A DNA stretch of 64,000 bases, taken from assembly GCA_020002185.1 (NCBI GenBank), contig CM034533.1, forward strand, positions 51,584,392-51,648,391. The letters run 5' to 3'. The position numbers were made by a program, and so were the translations under genes. The notes below the pieces were generated by a model. It did not search any database and was not told the DNA's origin. It saw nothing but the letters and a program-made list of their open reading frames with translations. Numbering within the stretch: the stretch's first letter is position 1; every line of letters starts with the position of its first letter. Source of the DNA: Paraescarpia echinospica (Eukaryota; Annelida; Polychaeta; Sabellida; Siboglinidae). This document shows positions 1-10,184 of this stretch, in pieces.

Positions 1-2995
1 ACAAATTAACAACTGTGAAATCATGTGCCTCAATATATACGTGTGCTATGGCTGGTCGTAAGATAAGTTTGCTGAATATATGGATGTGCTAGGTGAAATA
101 CAGCAGTTAATACACACTTACAACCCCGCTCACGTTATATATAGGGGTGCCATGAATACAGATTTGGCTAAGAATACGCCTCATGCACATGCATTAAGGA
201 ATTTTATATTAGATTTTAATCTTCCGGTATGTATAGATGCCCTAGATACGCAAGTGCCATATACTTATGTAAGTCCAAACGGTTTTATCTCCAGGATTGA
301 TTATTTCTTAGCCACGGCCAATTTAGGACAGAAGGTGCTCGAATGTTCTATTACAGACAACTTGTTGTTTTCCGACCATGTACCACTTAAGGTCAGGTTA
401 GATATAAATGTAGACCACATGTTCGAAAGGAACTATTGTCACAAACTAGCATGGCATAAAGCAATACATTAACCAATACAGTAGTGATCTTGAGTATAAA
501 CTCTCCATGTTACAATAAGACAAAGAGGCTTCGCTGTGTAAGAATGTAATGTGTAAAAAACATGAGAACGAATTATCTGGAGTATACAATGATAAATTAA
601 ATATGTGCATAGAATCATCGGAATGTATACCTACCACCTGTCTTGGAAACAACCTTAATTCAACTGGTGGCGGAAGGAAACTTCCTGGGTGGTCAAAAGA
701 AGTTGAACACCTGAAACAGGAGGCTGTTTTCTGGCATCGACAGTGGCGAGCAGTGGGAAAGCCTTAACAGGGTGACATTACAGAAATGAGGCGTATAACA
801 AGAGCTCGATATCATAGGGCTGTTAGACATATTATGAGAGAGGATGACAGAAATGAGGCGTATAACAAGAGCTCGGTATCATAGGCTGTTAGACATATTA
901 TGAGAGAGGATGACAGAAATGAGGCGTATAACAAGAGCTCGGTATCATAGGGCTGTTAGACATATTATGAGAGAGGATGACAGAAATGAGGCGTATAACA
1001 AGAGCTCGGTATCATAGGGCTGTTAGACATATTATGAGAGAGGATGACAGAATTGAGGCGTATAACAAGAGCTCGGTATCATAGGGCTGTTAGACATATT
1101 ATGAGAGAGGATGACAGAAATGAGGCGTATAACAAGAGCTCGATATCATAGGGCTGTTAGACATATTATGAGAGAGGATGACAGAAATGAGGCGTATAAC
1201 AAGAGCTCGGTATCATAGGGCTGTTAGACATATTATGAGAGAGGATGACAGAATTCGTACTACTAAGATGGCCGAAGCCATTAGTGAAAATAGAAACCGG
1301 GACTTGTGGTCTGAGGTACGCCGGATAAAGGACAGAAATAAATTCTTGCCTTCAGGTGATGAAGAAATAGCACAACTTTTTTCCGATAAATATAATCACC
1401 TCTACAACAGTGTGTCATATGATGTTGATGACATGAGGGCTATAAATACGGAGATAAACAAGCAGATTAAAGAAAATATTGCGTATGATAATATATCAAC
1501 TGATGAGGTTATCGAAGGTGTCCAGCGACTGAAGCTGGGTAAGTCGGATGGTGAAGAGGGTCTCAATTCTGATCATATTATAATAGGTCCGACAATACTC
1601 TTTGTGCTGTTAGCATTAATTTTTAACAGTATTTTGATACATGGTTTTAGCCCCGACTCGATGTTAATGGGAACTACGGTTCCTATACCAAAAGACAAGA
1701 GATAATTGGTATACATCCGACAATTTTAGATATATTACTCTTGGCAGCATTGTTACCAAACTGTTTGATGTTGTTGTACTATCTAAGGAACAAAGTGCGC
1801 TTGCAACATCGCATTTGCAATTTGGATTTAGACCAAATATGTCCACTACTCACTGCACATATGTTATGATGGAGACAATCAGTTATAATGCAAATGGCAG
1901 TAATGTGTATGCACTGATGTTAGATGCCAGCAAAGCATTCGACAGGTTCAATTATTGTAAGCTTTTTAGAGTACTTCTAAAACGTAAGGTATCACCTCTG
2001 GTATTAAGACTGCTGTTGTATATGTATACTAAACAAACAATTCACGTAATATGGGGCTCTAGTATGTCATCCCAGTTTATCGCATGTAACGGAGTCAAAA
2101 GGGAGCAATCCGTTCTCCTATGCTTTTCTCCATACACATGGATGGATTGTTTGAATGGTTAGACAAGAGTGGAGTGGGATGCCACATGGGCAACCACTAT
2201 ACGGGTTGCGTCGGATACGCAGATGATCTCACTTTGCTAACACCCCCAAGATCTGGACTTATGGTTTTAATCGATATATGCGAAAACTATGCAGAAGAAT
2301 ACTGTGTAAATTTTAACGGTACTAAGAGTAGATATTTGATTTTTAGAGGTCTTAGCTGTAAACCCGACAACAGAACTTGTTTTTTAATGATACCGAATTG
2401 GACAGTGCCCAATATGCTGTACATTTGGGCCATCATGTATCCTTTGTTACTAAGGATAGTTTATAAGTTGATGCCACTGCCAAATTCTGGAGAGGGTATA
2501 ATATGTTCATGGCCGCTTTTGGTCATATTAAGACGAATGTAAAGTGCAATTTATTTAAACAATATCGCTGTGGGATCTTCAGAGTAAGAATGTTGACACT
2601 ATTTGCATTGCATGGCGAAAAGCGCTTAGAAAGTTGTGGGGGCTAGCACCACTTACACACGGTGATGGTAAAGCATTGGTATCGGATAGTTTGCCATTAT
2701 TGGTAATCTTAAAGCAAAGGTTCTCCAAATTTATTCATAAAGCTACCTTTATATCTTAAGTGAATGTGATGCAATGTACGAAGTGTCTACGTATGATATT
2801 GGCCGTGTGTGGCAGGTTGGTTTGTCCAACGTAACAATATCGAACGTGAACGTATTATTGGAATTGCTAGACACCAGGAATGGTCTTAAGACTTGTCATA
2901 TTTTTGACGACGGTGATGTCGACCGTATCATTACGGAAATTTATGTATTTAAAAAAAAACTGTACAATTGCCATTTCAATGTGCGACAATAAAGA
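1..2995 (+). mobile_element. CR1-like non-LTR retrotransposon (LINE), decayed, 5' end outside the window
   Basis: This is the ORF2 region of a LINE, whose protein nicks the target and reverse-transcribes the element's RNA. Positions 80-472 encode the end of an APE-type endonuclease, with 'SRIDYFLA' and 'SDHVPL'. Positions 1248-1705 hold the N-terminal part of the reverse transcriptase. Positions 1815-2162 contain 'QFGFRPNMSTTH' and 'LMLDASKAFDR', and 2120-2460 contain the catalytic 'YADDLTLL'. Downstream, frames to about 2990 keep the family's C-terminal features ('KFWRGYNMF', 'KQYRC'). The frame is broken many times (for example after 472, within 780-1250, near 1705 and 2110), so the copy is dead. 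Assignment to the CR1/Jockey group rests on motif style, not on a tree. Confidence 0.88.
777..1255 (+). repeat. 67-bp tandem repeat, about 7 units, inside the LINE
   Basis: The motif 'atgacag' (or a variant) recurs at 777, 844, 910, 977, 1044, 1111, 1178 and 1245, a period of 67 bp with one 66-bp unit. Each unit contains 'gaggcgtataacaagagctc' followed by 'gggctgttagacatattatg'. The last unit runs smoothly into the LINE reverse-transcriptase frame ('RHIMREDDRIRTTK'), so the array grew by duplicating coding sequence. The period is not a multiple of three, so each added unit shifts the frame. Confidence 0.95.
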
Positions 2996-4060
2996 TTTTA
3001 TAGATTAGGGTTGTAGGGAATAATCCCAGTCTGACAACATTAGTTTGAACAGCCAGTGAACTGGTCAGTGTGGCTGATTCAGACAGAGAAGCCATCTGGT
3101 TAACGTAGGTCAGTTTGTGTTGATAAACATTGCATGTGCAGTCTTGGGAGGTTTGACGACTGACCCAGTGGTATGATGAGAGGGGTTAATTAGTATACAG
3201 TGGTGTTGCCAGATTTAAATCTGCGCTGTTTCCAAAGAAGATGGAAGATGACGAAGACGATTATGAGCTGAGCGTCCACTACAGGCGGTGAACTGACGTC
3301 CCGGACGTGACGCGCTTTATGACAGAGGACCCACCCGGGTGTCGTGCGATGACGCAAGTTATGACGGAGGATACAGCCAGCACGTCGGATTCGACCGGCC
3401 ATTGCACAAGACAGACGGATGCCCCATCGATCGGACGTGAACATTTTAGGAAGATGAACTTTCAGTTATTCAGAGCCTGGTTTTTTATACGTTTTATTTC
3501 AGCATTACTAGTTAAGGCTCGATATGATATGTTGCATGTGTTTGCGTGTGTGTTATCTATTACTATTTCGGAACGAAATTTTAAATGGCGGGGATAGTGT
3601 AGTAGTCCTGGTGCTGTTCTGGAAATTTAGGATTTCGTTGCACCCCCCCGCCAACATAGGTTTCTTGATATTTTCTTTTTAATTGAACTATAAACTAATA
3701 ATTTCGAAACATTAACCAAAAATTAAGGTGTCCGTTTTATGAGAAAAACGACATTTATCACGAGTGGTTGGCAAATTTGTTAAGAAATAGCTAAAATCAC
3801 AAAATATGCCATAAATAAAATAATTTTAGTTGAATCTCATTATAAATTAACAGGTAGATGCATAAGTGAATGTGCAACAGCACTGTAACACAAAATGTTC
3901 AAATTGCAATCATTAATATGATACGTTCGATAATTTTGTGTAAAAATGTCTAACTTTTTCAGTAAAATCTATATGCGTAGTGCTTCCGTTTGTTCCACAC
4001 TCATACCCATAGTATATTGACCCGATAATTTCATATCAGTATGTTCCAATATACACGTAC
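2996..4060. other. Intergenic stretch with no recognised gene
   Basis: After the LINE 3' end (AATAAA-like signal near 2989) there is a moderately GC-rich part (3190-3600) with short overlapping ORFs on both strands, then AT-rich sequence. I recognise no domain. A C-rich patch near 3640 might be the edge of a mobile element, but I found no matching repeat elsewhere in the window. Confidence 0.5.
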
Positions 4061-4066
4061 TATTAC

Positions 4067-4745
4067 TTGGAAAAAACAACTGGCGAGAAATATTCAATAT
4101 TAATGAAGATATCATCATATGTAGAACTACCCCCTAAATGCTACAAACTGCTACGTGAGCACCGCTCCTTCAGAAGTACCATGGCCAACCTTGGCAAGTC
4201 CTTTGTCGCCGATAAGGAACTTTTGCAGGAAGGTGAAGAGACAGTGTGCGCCCTGTATGGGCAATTACAAGAGTATGATGTGAACAGATTGCGACATACC
4301 ACGTTTGGATCGAGGACAACCGATCCAGCAAAGTTGCCACAATGCACGGAAGCATGTGACCAACACATCCAACTAACTACCAGGCAGCCATTTAGCGATA
4401 CTGCACGACCACCAGTGCCATCCCATCGTGGCAATGGGTGGACTGTTGACGGAGACATTTTGGTACATTGGACGGACAATCCACCAGCACCACTTCAGTA
4501 CTTGAATGTGTCAGCTGCAAATGTAAGACATGTGCTGGTGTTCGTTGCTCGTGCAAGCTGAATGGGTTAACATATACTGGTATTTGCCGCTGTAACGCCG
4601 ATGATTGCGAAAATAGACCGGTCACATCGACAAACATGGGAGTAGACCCACTACTGTCAGAAGACGACTCCGATATGATGGTCCATGAAACTGTTTGTCA
4701 GTTGGTGAACTTCAATAGAGAACCTTTAAATTATGATATACTTTA
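4067..4745 (+). pseudogene. Fragment of a CXC (cysteine-rich) domain protein, frameshifted
   Basis: The first frame (to about 4500) ends in a tryptophan-rich segment with 'NGWTVDGDILVHWTD'. The second frame (from about 4495 to 4745) carries a cysteine cluster, 'CVSCKCKTCAGVRCSC' followed by 'GICRCNADDC', and then an acidic tail with 'LLSEDDSDMM'. This tryptophan patch followed by a CXC cluster and an acidic tail is a layout I know from large uncharacterised invertebrate proteins. The CXC pattern resembles tesmin-type DNA-binding modules. A frameshift near 4495 separates the two parts, and the first ORF opens on TTG rather than ATG, so this is a remnant. Function is unknown. Confidence 0.6.
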
Positions 4746-5280
4746 AATTTGTTAACGTTATTATCATACTATTTGCGATTTGCCAAAATGCCTACTTACA
4801 TTAACATAATTATGAAGTCAATGCATGCATCTCATGATTACGCATTTATATGTCAAAAAGAGAAACGTGTTGTGTTATTAAATACATGTCAGTAAGAAAT
4901 GTATGTAATCACACTGAAAGTCTTTTACACGAACACAACGTGAGCTATGCCCACTCTGAAAGGACTTTGTGGTTTTGTTCGATAAGGGGGTAGGGTTACT
5001 GAAATGTCTATATAATTTTTCAAACATAACAAATAACAATTATTCGTTCAGTAAATCGAAGTTATTGACCATATAAATATAGACACCGGGTCTGTTGATG
5101 TGTAATTTTATATCAAGCATTATGTTGTAACGTATGTGATTCCGTTCACCGTATGTCGATGAAAAACTGTGTATTTCATATTTTATATTGGCGAAAAGTT
5201 AAATGTATACACCTGATTGGTAGTAAAAAATTGCTTTGCATTATGTTATGACCAACTACGTGAGACTATAAGATGATTAG
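4746..5280. other. AT-rich spacer with no gene seen
   Basis: Only short AT-rich ORFs occur here. I see no repeat shared with other parts of the window. Confidence 0.5.
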
Positions 5281-5289
5281 CAAATAAAT

Positions 5290-5605
5290 AGTTGAACATT
5301 CAGAAACAGAATCTGAAAGACTTGCACATTCTGCGAAAGATACCCTGCTCAGCTTCCATGCGCTAACAGGTTATGATTCAGCATCAGCCTTTAGTGAAAA
5401 TGTGAAGAAGTCGAGCTTGCAAAAATTCCAGGACCAACTACTTCTTGGCGAGGGAATTGGTCACGATGGAGAACTTGCACTGGCTGGATATGTTATGTGT
5501 CACCTATTTTATGACAGACACTCGTGTGTAGCTAACCGCCAGGATCGAACTCTTTGGGTCTGGCAATGTTACCCCCACCCTACAACTTCATATTGTATAG
5601 ATTAA
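5290..5605 (+). pseudogene. Second fragment of the same CXC-type protein family
   Basis: An open frame includes 'LLSFHALTGYDSASAF' at about 5344-5391, followed by 'KKSSLQKFQDQLLLGEGIG'. In uncharacterised invertebrate proteins the motif 'ALTGCD.TSAF' normally lies upstream of the tryptophan/CXC region. Here it lies downstream of the CXC fragment at 4067-4745, with the cysteine replaced by tyrosine. The simplest reading is a rearranged or doubly fragmented copy. There is no ATG before the motif and the frame ends at 5605. Confidence 0.5.
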
Positions 5606-5901
5606 ACATCCCACAAGTATTTGGTTTCAGACAGATCAAGAATATATCATCTCACATTGACACCTATAACAAGAAGGTATCAGTTGGACTGTCTGTCCAC
5701 GGTTATCCCCTATTGTAGAGGTATGTGGATGCCATTCAAAGTACGGCCCAAAATAATTATACAATCAAAAAATACGTGAGTATGTAGAGAGGGAGAAAGA
5801 GTGTGGTAGAATTGGAAAATAATGCGAGACAGAGAAATGTGGACTGAGCGAGTGAGGAAGACAGGGGGTAGGGAAATAGGGTGACTAGCATGGGGGGGGG
5901 G

Positions 5902-6080
5902 GCATTGGACCTTGTCTTTGGAGCCCCGCCGGCGGTTAACGGCGCCCCCATGGGGTATACAGAGGGGTCTGATGGCAGCAGGGGGGCATTGGATCCTGTC
6001 TTTGGAGCCCCACCGGGGGGTAGCGGCTCCCCCATGGAGTATACAGAGGGGTCCAATGGCAGCAGCAGGGGGACATCAGC
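5902..6080 (+). repeat. 84-bp G-rich direct duplication
   Basis: 'gcattggaccttgtctttgg' at 5902 recurs as 'gcattggatcctgtctttgg' at 5986, and each copy runs through 'ggggtatacagaggggtc' or a close variant and a 'ggcagcag' segment. The period is 84 bp, a multiple of three, so overlapping ORFs on both strands stay open. A run of ten or more G lies just upstream at 5891. These ORFs look like by-products of the repeat. Confidence 0.8.
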
Positions 6081-6196
6081 CCCCTCTGTTTTGGGAGCCC
6101 GAGTGGGCGCCGGCGCGCCTGTTTGTTTGCTGAGCCGATCGTCACGGGGGGGGTGATTGGATTAGCACAAAGAGCCCGTGTTCGCGTACATAAATA

Positions 6197-6290
6197 ATTG
6201 TCAATTCCTTATGTACGCCGCGGCGCGTCGACGTACACAAGAAATTGCCAATTCCTTATGTAAGCCGCGGCGCGTCGACGTTCACATAAA
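6197..6290 (+). repeat. 47-bp direct duplication, CpG-rich
   Basis: 'attgtcaattccttatgtac' at 6197 recurs as 'attgccaattccttatgtaa' at 6244. Both continue into 'gccgcggcgcgtcgacgt'. A third weaker echo ('gcgttcacataagaac') follows at about 6342. No gene is seen in 6290-6960. Confidence 0.75.
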
Positions 6291-6966
6291 AAGTTATATA
6301 CTATGGGCGGCCCGCACCCCTCGCTGGCCCGGGTTCTGCTGGCGTTCACATAAGAACACCGTATCCAAGGTAAACGGCGTTCATACAAGAACGTGTGAGT
6401 GTTAGCTTCACTGTGCTGCCTGCGGTTTCCGCCGCGGGAACCACAGGAGCAGCTAGTTATTGGCGCAGGCTACGATAGGGTCGTCCTCACACATCAGCCC
6501 ACATTGTGGAGCTTGTATATCAACAAGCAAAGTGGGTGGTTCTAATTAGTGGTCATTATTGTGGGAACAACAACAGTTAGTGAGCAAAACTCAACCCCCA
6601 ATCCAATCGCAACTGGGTTTATGTACTGTGCTCTCACACAAAGAAGTATTGGTTATCATACCAAAAAGTAGTACTCATGGCTGAGTGGTATTTTGTTTTT
6701 ATAACTCAGCGGACAGGCGTTCCTGCGTGAACGGCAGATGAGTCACAGTACACCCGGCTAGTCGGCCTGCTGCCAGTACCGGGCCGCACTGCTGTCTGTT
6801 ATCAGCATGCTGTGTATTTGTTTTCTACGCTGATAGACCTCTGAAAAAGTAAGCCCCAGTGTCCTGAAACGGGAATATTTATTCAAAAACTGTGCTATTT
6901 CACGCAGTTTTCTGGCATGGGAGTCTTGAATGCCAACTTTTTTTCAAGCCATTCTTTCCTTGTCAG

Positions 6967-7395
6967 TTATAGTGTGCCAACCGGTTTTTCAATGCTGCGT
7001 AGTTCAAAAGCAACATTTAGCCACTCCCCATAGTTGATAGAGGCAGAGTGTGTGTTAGAATTTTGTTTCGTAAGTCGTAACTTATCTAATACGTTTTCAA
7101 GACTTGTAAACGTGCGTATTTGATAGACTTTGGGGCAGCTTCCTGGATATTTTTTGCACTTGTTTTCAATCAGATATTTATGAAGGGCTTGGCCTGAAAG
7201 TAATGTTGATCCCTTTTTGTTTTCCCCTAGGAGAGATTTCAAATCTGTCTTAGGCTTTTTTTGGTAATACTTTCCCCACAAGACCTTTCTGTTCAAGATC
7301 TTCAACAAAAGACATCGTCTTATAATAATATCCTCGGTAAGCTTGAAGAATATGTTGTTGTTTCTAGTTCCACTTATATTTGTACTGTTTCTCAT
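6967..7395 (-). CDS. Hypothetical ORF, 142 aa, unrecognised
   Basis: The ORF starts with ATG at 7395. It is lysine- and leucine-rich, with 'LWGKYYQKKPKTDL' in the middle and 'YGEWLNVAFELRSIEKP' near the end. I recognise no domain. It lies 300 bp left of the Polinton-like element, in AT-rich DNA unlike that element. It may be a piece of a transposase, or it may be a chance ORF. Confidence 0.25.
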   Translation of the reverse strand: MRNSTNISGTRNNNIFFKLTEDIIIRRCLLLKILNRKVLWGKYYQKKPKTDLKSLLGENKKGSTLLSGQALHKYLIENKCKKYPGSCPKVYQIRTFTSLENVLDKLRLTKQNSNTHSASINYGEWLNVAFELRSIEKPVGTL

Positions 7396-7699
7396 TGTTC
7401 CTCACAATACTGCCTTAAGGGGTGTCTATGTCAATGGGAGATGGAACACTTGACACAATGACCACTAAAATCAAGCACATACCTCAGTTTTTTAATACAA
7501 GCTCCGAATGAGCTGCATCCTGTTGTAACTGCGTATATATTACACGCGTGGAACATACTATAAGGCTGACGCAATCGCGAACACTTCACAGGTCGAGTGA
7601 TTCATTATCATAAGATATGTACACAAGAGTTTAGGTGTGGTATAATAAGTTCGTTGTATCGACTGCGGTCTGTAATATACTGGAAAAAATTGTTTTTTA

Positions 7700-8201
7700 T
7701 TACTGGACCATTTTGAGGGCCTTGGCGCGGAAGGAGGCGCGGGCCTCTTGTCGCCCTCGCTCTATCAGCGCCTTTTCTGTTTCGGCGTCAATAAAAGCAA
7801 GCGCTGGCCCGCGAACCGGCGCGGATCTTGTCTTTTAGTTTGCAATAACTCTCCACCTCAGCAACAATGCTGCGGAACTCCTCGTCGGAGATGTGCCCGT
7901 CCTTTAGTGCGATGGAAACGCGCTCGCTGATGGTGTCGAGCTTGGTTTCTGCGGCAACACGAATCTGATCGTGCTTGCGCGCTTTAGCCTGGAGGCGGCG
8001 TGAGACAAGTTTGCTTGCAACGCCCGCCAGTCCACAGCCCAGGGCTGTTGCTTCTTGCACAAGAACGACCGGGGCTGCGATGACTGTTGTTAGCAGGACA
8101 ACGCCCGAGGCTCCCAGCCCGAGACATGTCACGGTAAAGACGAGTTTCCATCTCCTATGATTCACCAAGGCCCCCGCATCTAATTGGCTTGTAGTGAACA
8201 C
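7700..8201 (-). pseudogene. Small membrane-associated Polinton protein, frameshifted
   Basis: The N-terminal half has two hydrophobic stretches ('LVFTVTCLGLGASGVVLL' and 'TTVIAAPVVLV'). A helical, charged region follows, with 'LDTISERVSIALKDGHISDE' and 'FRSIVAEVESYCKLKDKI'. The first frame ends at 7788. Another frame then continues a basic coiled tail ('ALIERGRQEARASFRAK') to a TAA at 7700, overlapped by an AATAAA-type signal. I know proteins of this layout from invertebrate Polinton-like clusters but not their function; a minor virion or membrane component is a guess. There is no clear ATG, since the frame opens on GTG at 8201. The gene abuts the end of the fibre-like gene. Confidence 0.6.
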
Positions 8202-9170
8202 ACACGTTCAATGCTCAGCCAAAGGGTTATGTATAGTTGAGCCGCGCCGTTCGCCTTGTATGCTTCGATCGTAAGGGTTTCCAGTTCGCCAGCGCCGACC
8301 TGGAAGAGCATGGTGCGCGAGAAGCTGACGTTGTGGCACCCAGCCAAGGGTGGACGATAATGAAGAACTGGCCAACGCGTGACTAAGGATAACACGTCCT
8401 TCTGATGCGGCAGCGTTCGATGCGCCGGTGTTAATGCACAGCCCTGACAGCACCATCTGGAATATTTACTTTGATGGTGCCCCCTACAGCGAGCTCTACC
8501 CCCGCCCGCGGAACGCATGCGGGGATAAAATGATCGGGCTCAATGGTAGACTTTACCAAGTAGGCGAAGCGGGGTTGCTTGTACACGGCTGCCTGTCGCA
8601 CACACTGCACCTGCTCATCAACGTGCTGTTTGCACACCGCTTCGTCCGGGGCGACTGGCGGGGTGCGCAACCCCATGATTCGACCCGCGGCGATACTTAC
8701 ATTGCCAACGACCGCAGACTCAGTAATATGTATCGCCCGTGTGGTAAGGCCGTTAAGGCCCAAGAAGTTGCGGTTGCGCACTACCAGGCTGGAGGGCTCA
8801 AGTACGCCAAACCGCCTTACTAGTAGAGTGTCATCTGCGGAGCTCTCCATTTGTGCTACGGCCGGTCCGACAGTAAGCCCAAACGGTGTTACAGCCAGCC
8901 TTGTATTGTCTGCGATCTTGATGGCCAAGCCGTCACTGTGTTGCTCGAACCCTTCCAAAGGTGCCACACCGCGCACAACCGCTGATGCTGCAATACCGCT
9001 ATCCACAATCTCCCCAAGGGTGTTGCGTGCTGCTATTAGATTACCTGGTGAGCAGTTGGCAGGCCGGGTCATCTTCGCGGCGAGCAGCTCTTGTAGGCGT
9101 GCTTCGTGTACGCCGTCCTCCGAATTCGGCAGAATACGTTCATCGTGGTTAATATGCTCAACAAATGTGG
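8180..9170 (-). pseudogene. Fibre-like attachment protein, two frameshifts
   Basis: The main frame (8431-9072, open to about 9170) contains beta-repeat-like sequence ('LAIKIADNTRLAVTPFGLTV') and 'APDEAVCKQHVDEQVQ'. The latter resembles the 'DA..K.YVD' motif at stalk-head junctions of phage and eukaryotic virus fibres. Two later frames (around 8208-8456 and 8180-8400) carry the rest, including 'MLFQVGAGELETLTIEAY', which looks like a beta-rich C-terminal head. By analogy the role would be receptor binding from the capsid vertex. The frame changes near 8440 and 8390 break it. The fibre call rests on motif style and position, not on a search. Confidence 0.55.
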
Positions 9171-9178
9171 AGCTCTAA

Positions 9179-9556
9179 CTAAGGGGCTCTGTACAGGTCA
9201 AGGAGCACCCGTATGTGGAGGCAGAGGTGGCCGCAGATTGGGGAGTCGGTCGCACGCTGGATCTTGAACGTGGAGTACTCGAGCGGGGCGCCGGGGTGAG
9301 TGCTGCGCAAGTACGAAATCAGCTCAGCCGGTGGGGCGATGCCGTAGGAATCAAAGTAGTAGAGGCAATCGGGGCGCGCGTCGTAGGCCACCCAGTGGGT
9401 GCCGGGCCCCTCCGAGATATCAATATTAATAACGCCGCGCTCGTGTTTGTGTGCGCCACCGGCGGGTAGTTGGTTGCGCATGAAGCAACCTCGCCAGCGC
9501 TTGATTTTTTGTTGACTGGCGGCTACCTCCAGGTCTAGGTTGGTGAGCGGGCGCAC
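9179..9556 (-). CDS. Adenain-like virion maturation cysteine protease (PRO)
   Basis: This is a C5-type protease that in Polintons and adenoviruses cleaves capsid precursors during particle maturation. The catalytic triad is visible in order: His in 'GTHWVAY', Asp in 'YYFDSYG', and Cys in 'SPICGHLCLH'. At about 125 aa it is short for the family (often 150-200 aa), so part of the N-terminus may be missing. The frame has no internal stop and is one of the two best-preserved genes of the element. It has no ATG: it begins on a GTG overlapping the stop of the next gene upstream, so the true start is lost or unclear. Confidence 0.85.
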   Translation of the reverse strand: MRPLTNLDLEVAASQQKIKRWRGCFMRNQLPAGGAHKHERGVINIDISEGPGTHWVAYDARPDCLYYFDSYGIAPPAELISYLRSTHPGAPLEYSTFKIQRATDSPICGHLCLHIRVLLDLYRAP

Positions 9557-10068
9557 TACAGGATCGCGTTGAGGATGGGGATGCCGTTGAACGGTGAGTT
9601 GGGACCCAAGATTAGTCCCTTCCCTTTCTTTTTCCTTAACGCGCTTTTTAATGTTCCTCCACGCGGGGGAGGCCCCAACCGGAGGCCCTCCACCGCCACC
9701 TTCTTTAGTGCCTTCGTGGCGCCGTAGCTGGCTGCGCCGGAGAACGCACCCGTAGCGAGAGTGGTTATGGCCGGCCTAATGAAAGGCATGGCCTGCTCCA
9801 AGCAACGCAGGAAGAAACCCGCCGTCCTTCTTAATGGCCTCAATCTGCGTTTTACTAAGGGAAAGCTCTGCCCCTTGTGCGCACGAGCCGCAACCGCCAG
9901 ATGTTTTATTTGCGTTGGTGTGAGTAGCAGCGGTACGCTCGTAGCGGTTCCCGCGGTGGAAGACGACGCGGGCAGACGGAGGGTGATGGCCCGTCCAGCA
10001 TTGACCGCGACCTTCAGCGAAGCGACCTGGCCATCAGTGAGTCGTACGGTGTAGCGTGTGTACGTCAT
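9556..10068 (-). CDS. Small basic virion protein, pX/pVI-like candidate, intact
   Basis: An uninterrupted ORF of about 170 aa starts with ATG at 10068. The N-terminal half is beta-rich ('YTRYTVRLTDGQVASLKVAV'). A very basic patch ('KRRLRPLRRTAGFF') follows, then a hydrophobic alanine/glycine-rich helix ('ITTLATGAFSGAASYGATKA'), and a C-terminal 'KKKGKGLILGPNSPFNGIPI'. Position beside the protease and capsid genes, a basic region and an amphipathic helix suggest a minor virion protein like adenovirus pX or pVI. That is inference. Its stop codon overlaps the first base of the protease frame. Confidence 0.65.
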   Translation of the reverse strand: MTYTRYTVRLTDGQVASLKVAVNAGRAITLRLPASSSTAGTATSVPLLLTPTQIKHLAVAARAHKGQSFPLVKRRLRPLRRTAGFFLRCLEQAMPFIRPAITTLATGAFSGAASYGATKALKKVAVEGLRLGPPPRGGTLKSALRKKKGKGLILGPNSPFNGIPILNAIL

Positions 10069-10184
10069 GGTATGCACTGCATGTATGTACCTCGTCCTGT
10101 TCCGCGTCTATAATTGCCAAGCACCGTATTAATTTTAGTACCGTCCGACTGGATGTTCAACACTCGATCCGACATCACAACGGC

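Noticed and set aside
3001..3660. Long terminal repeat of an LTR retrotransposon
   Set aside because: No second copy, no primer-binding site and no TG...CA borders could be shown in the window.
8428..9178. Plus-strand ORFs overlapping the fibre-like gene
   Set aside because: High GC keeps antisense frames open; the minus-strand frame has the recognisable motifs.
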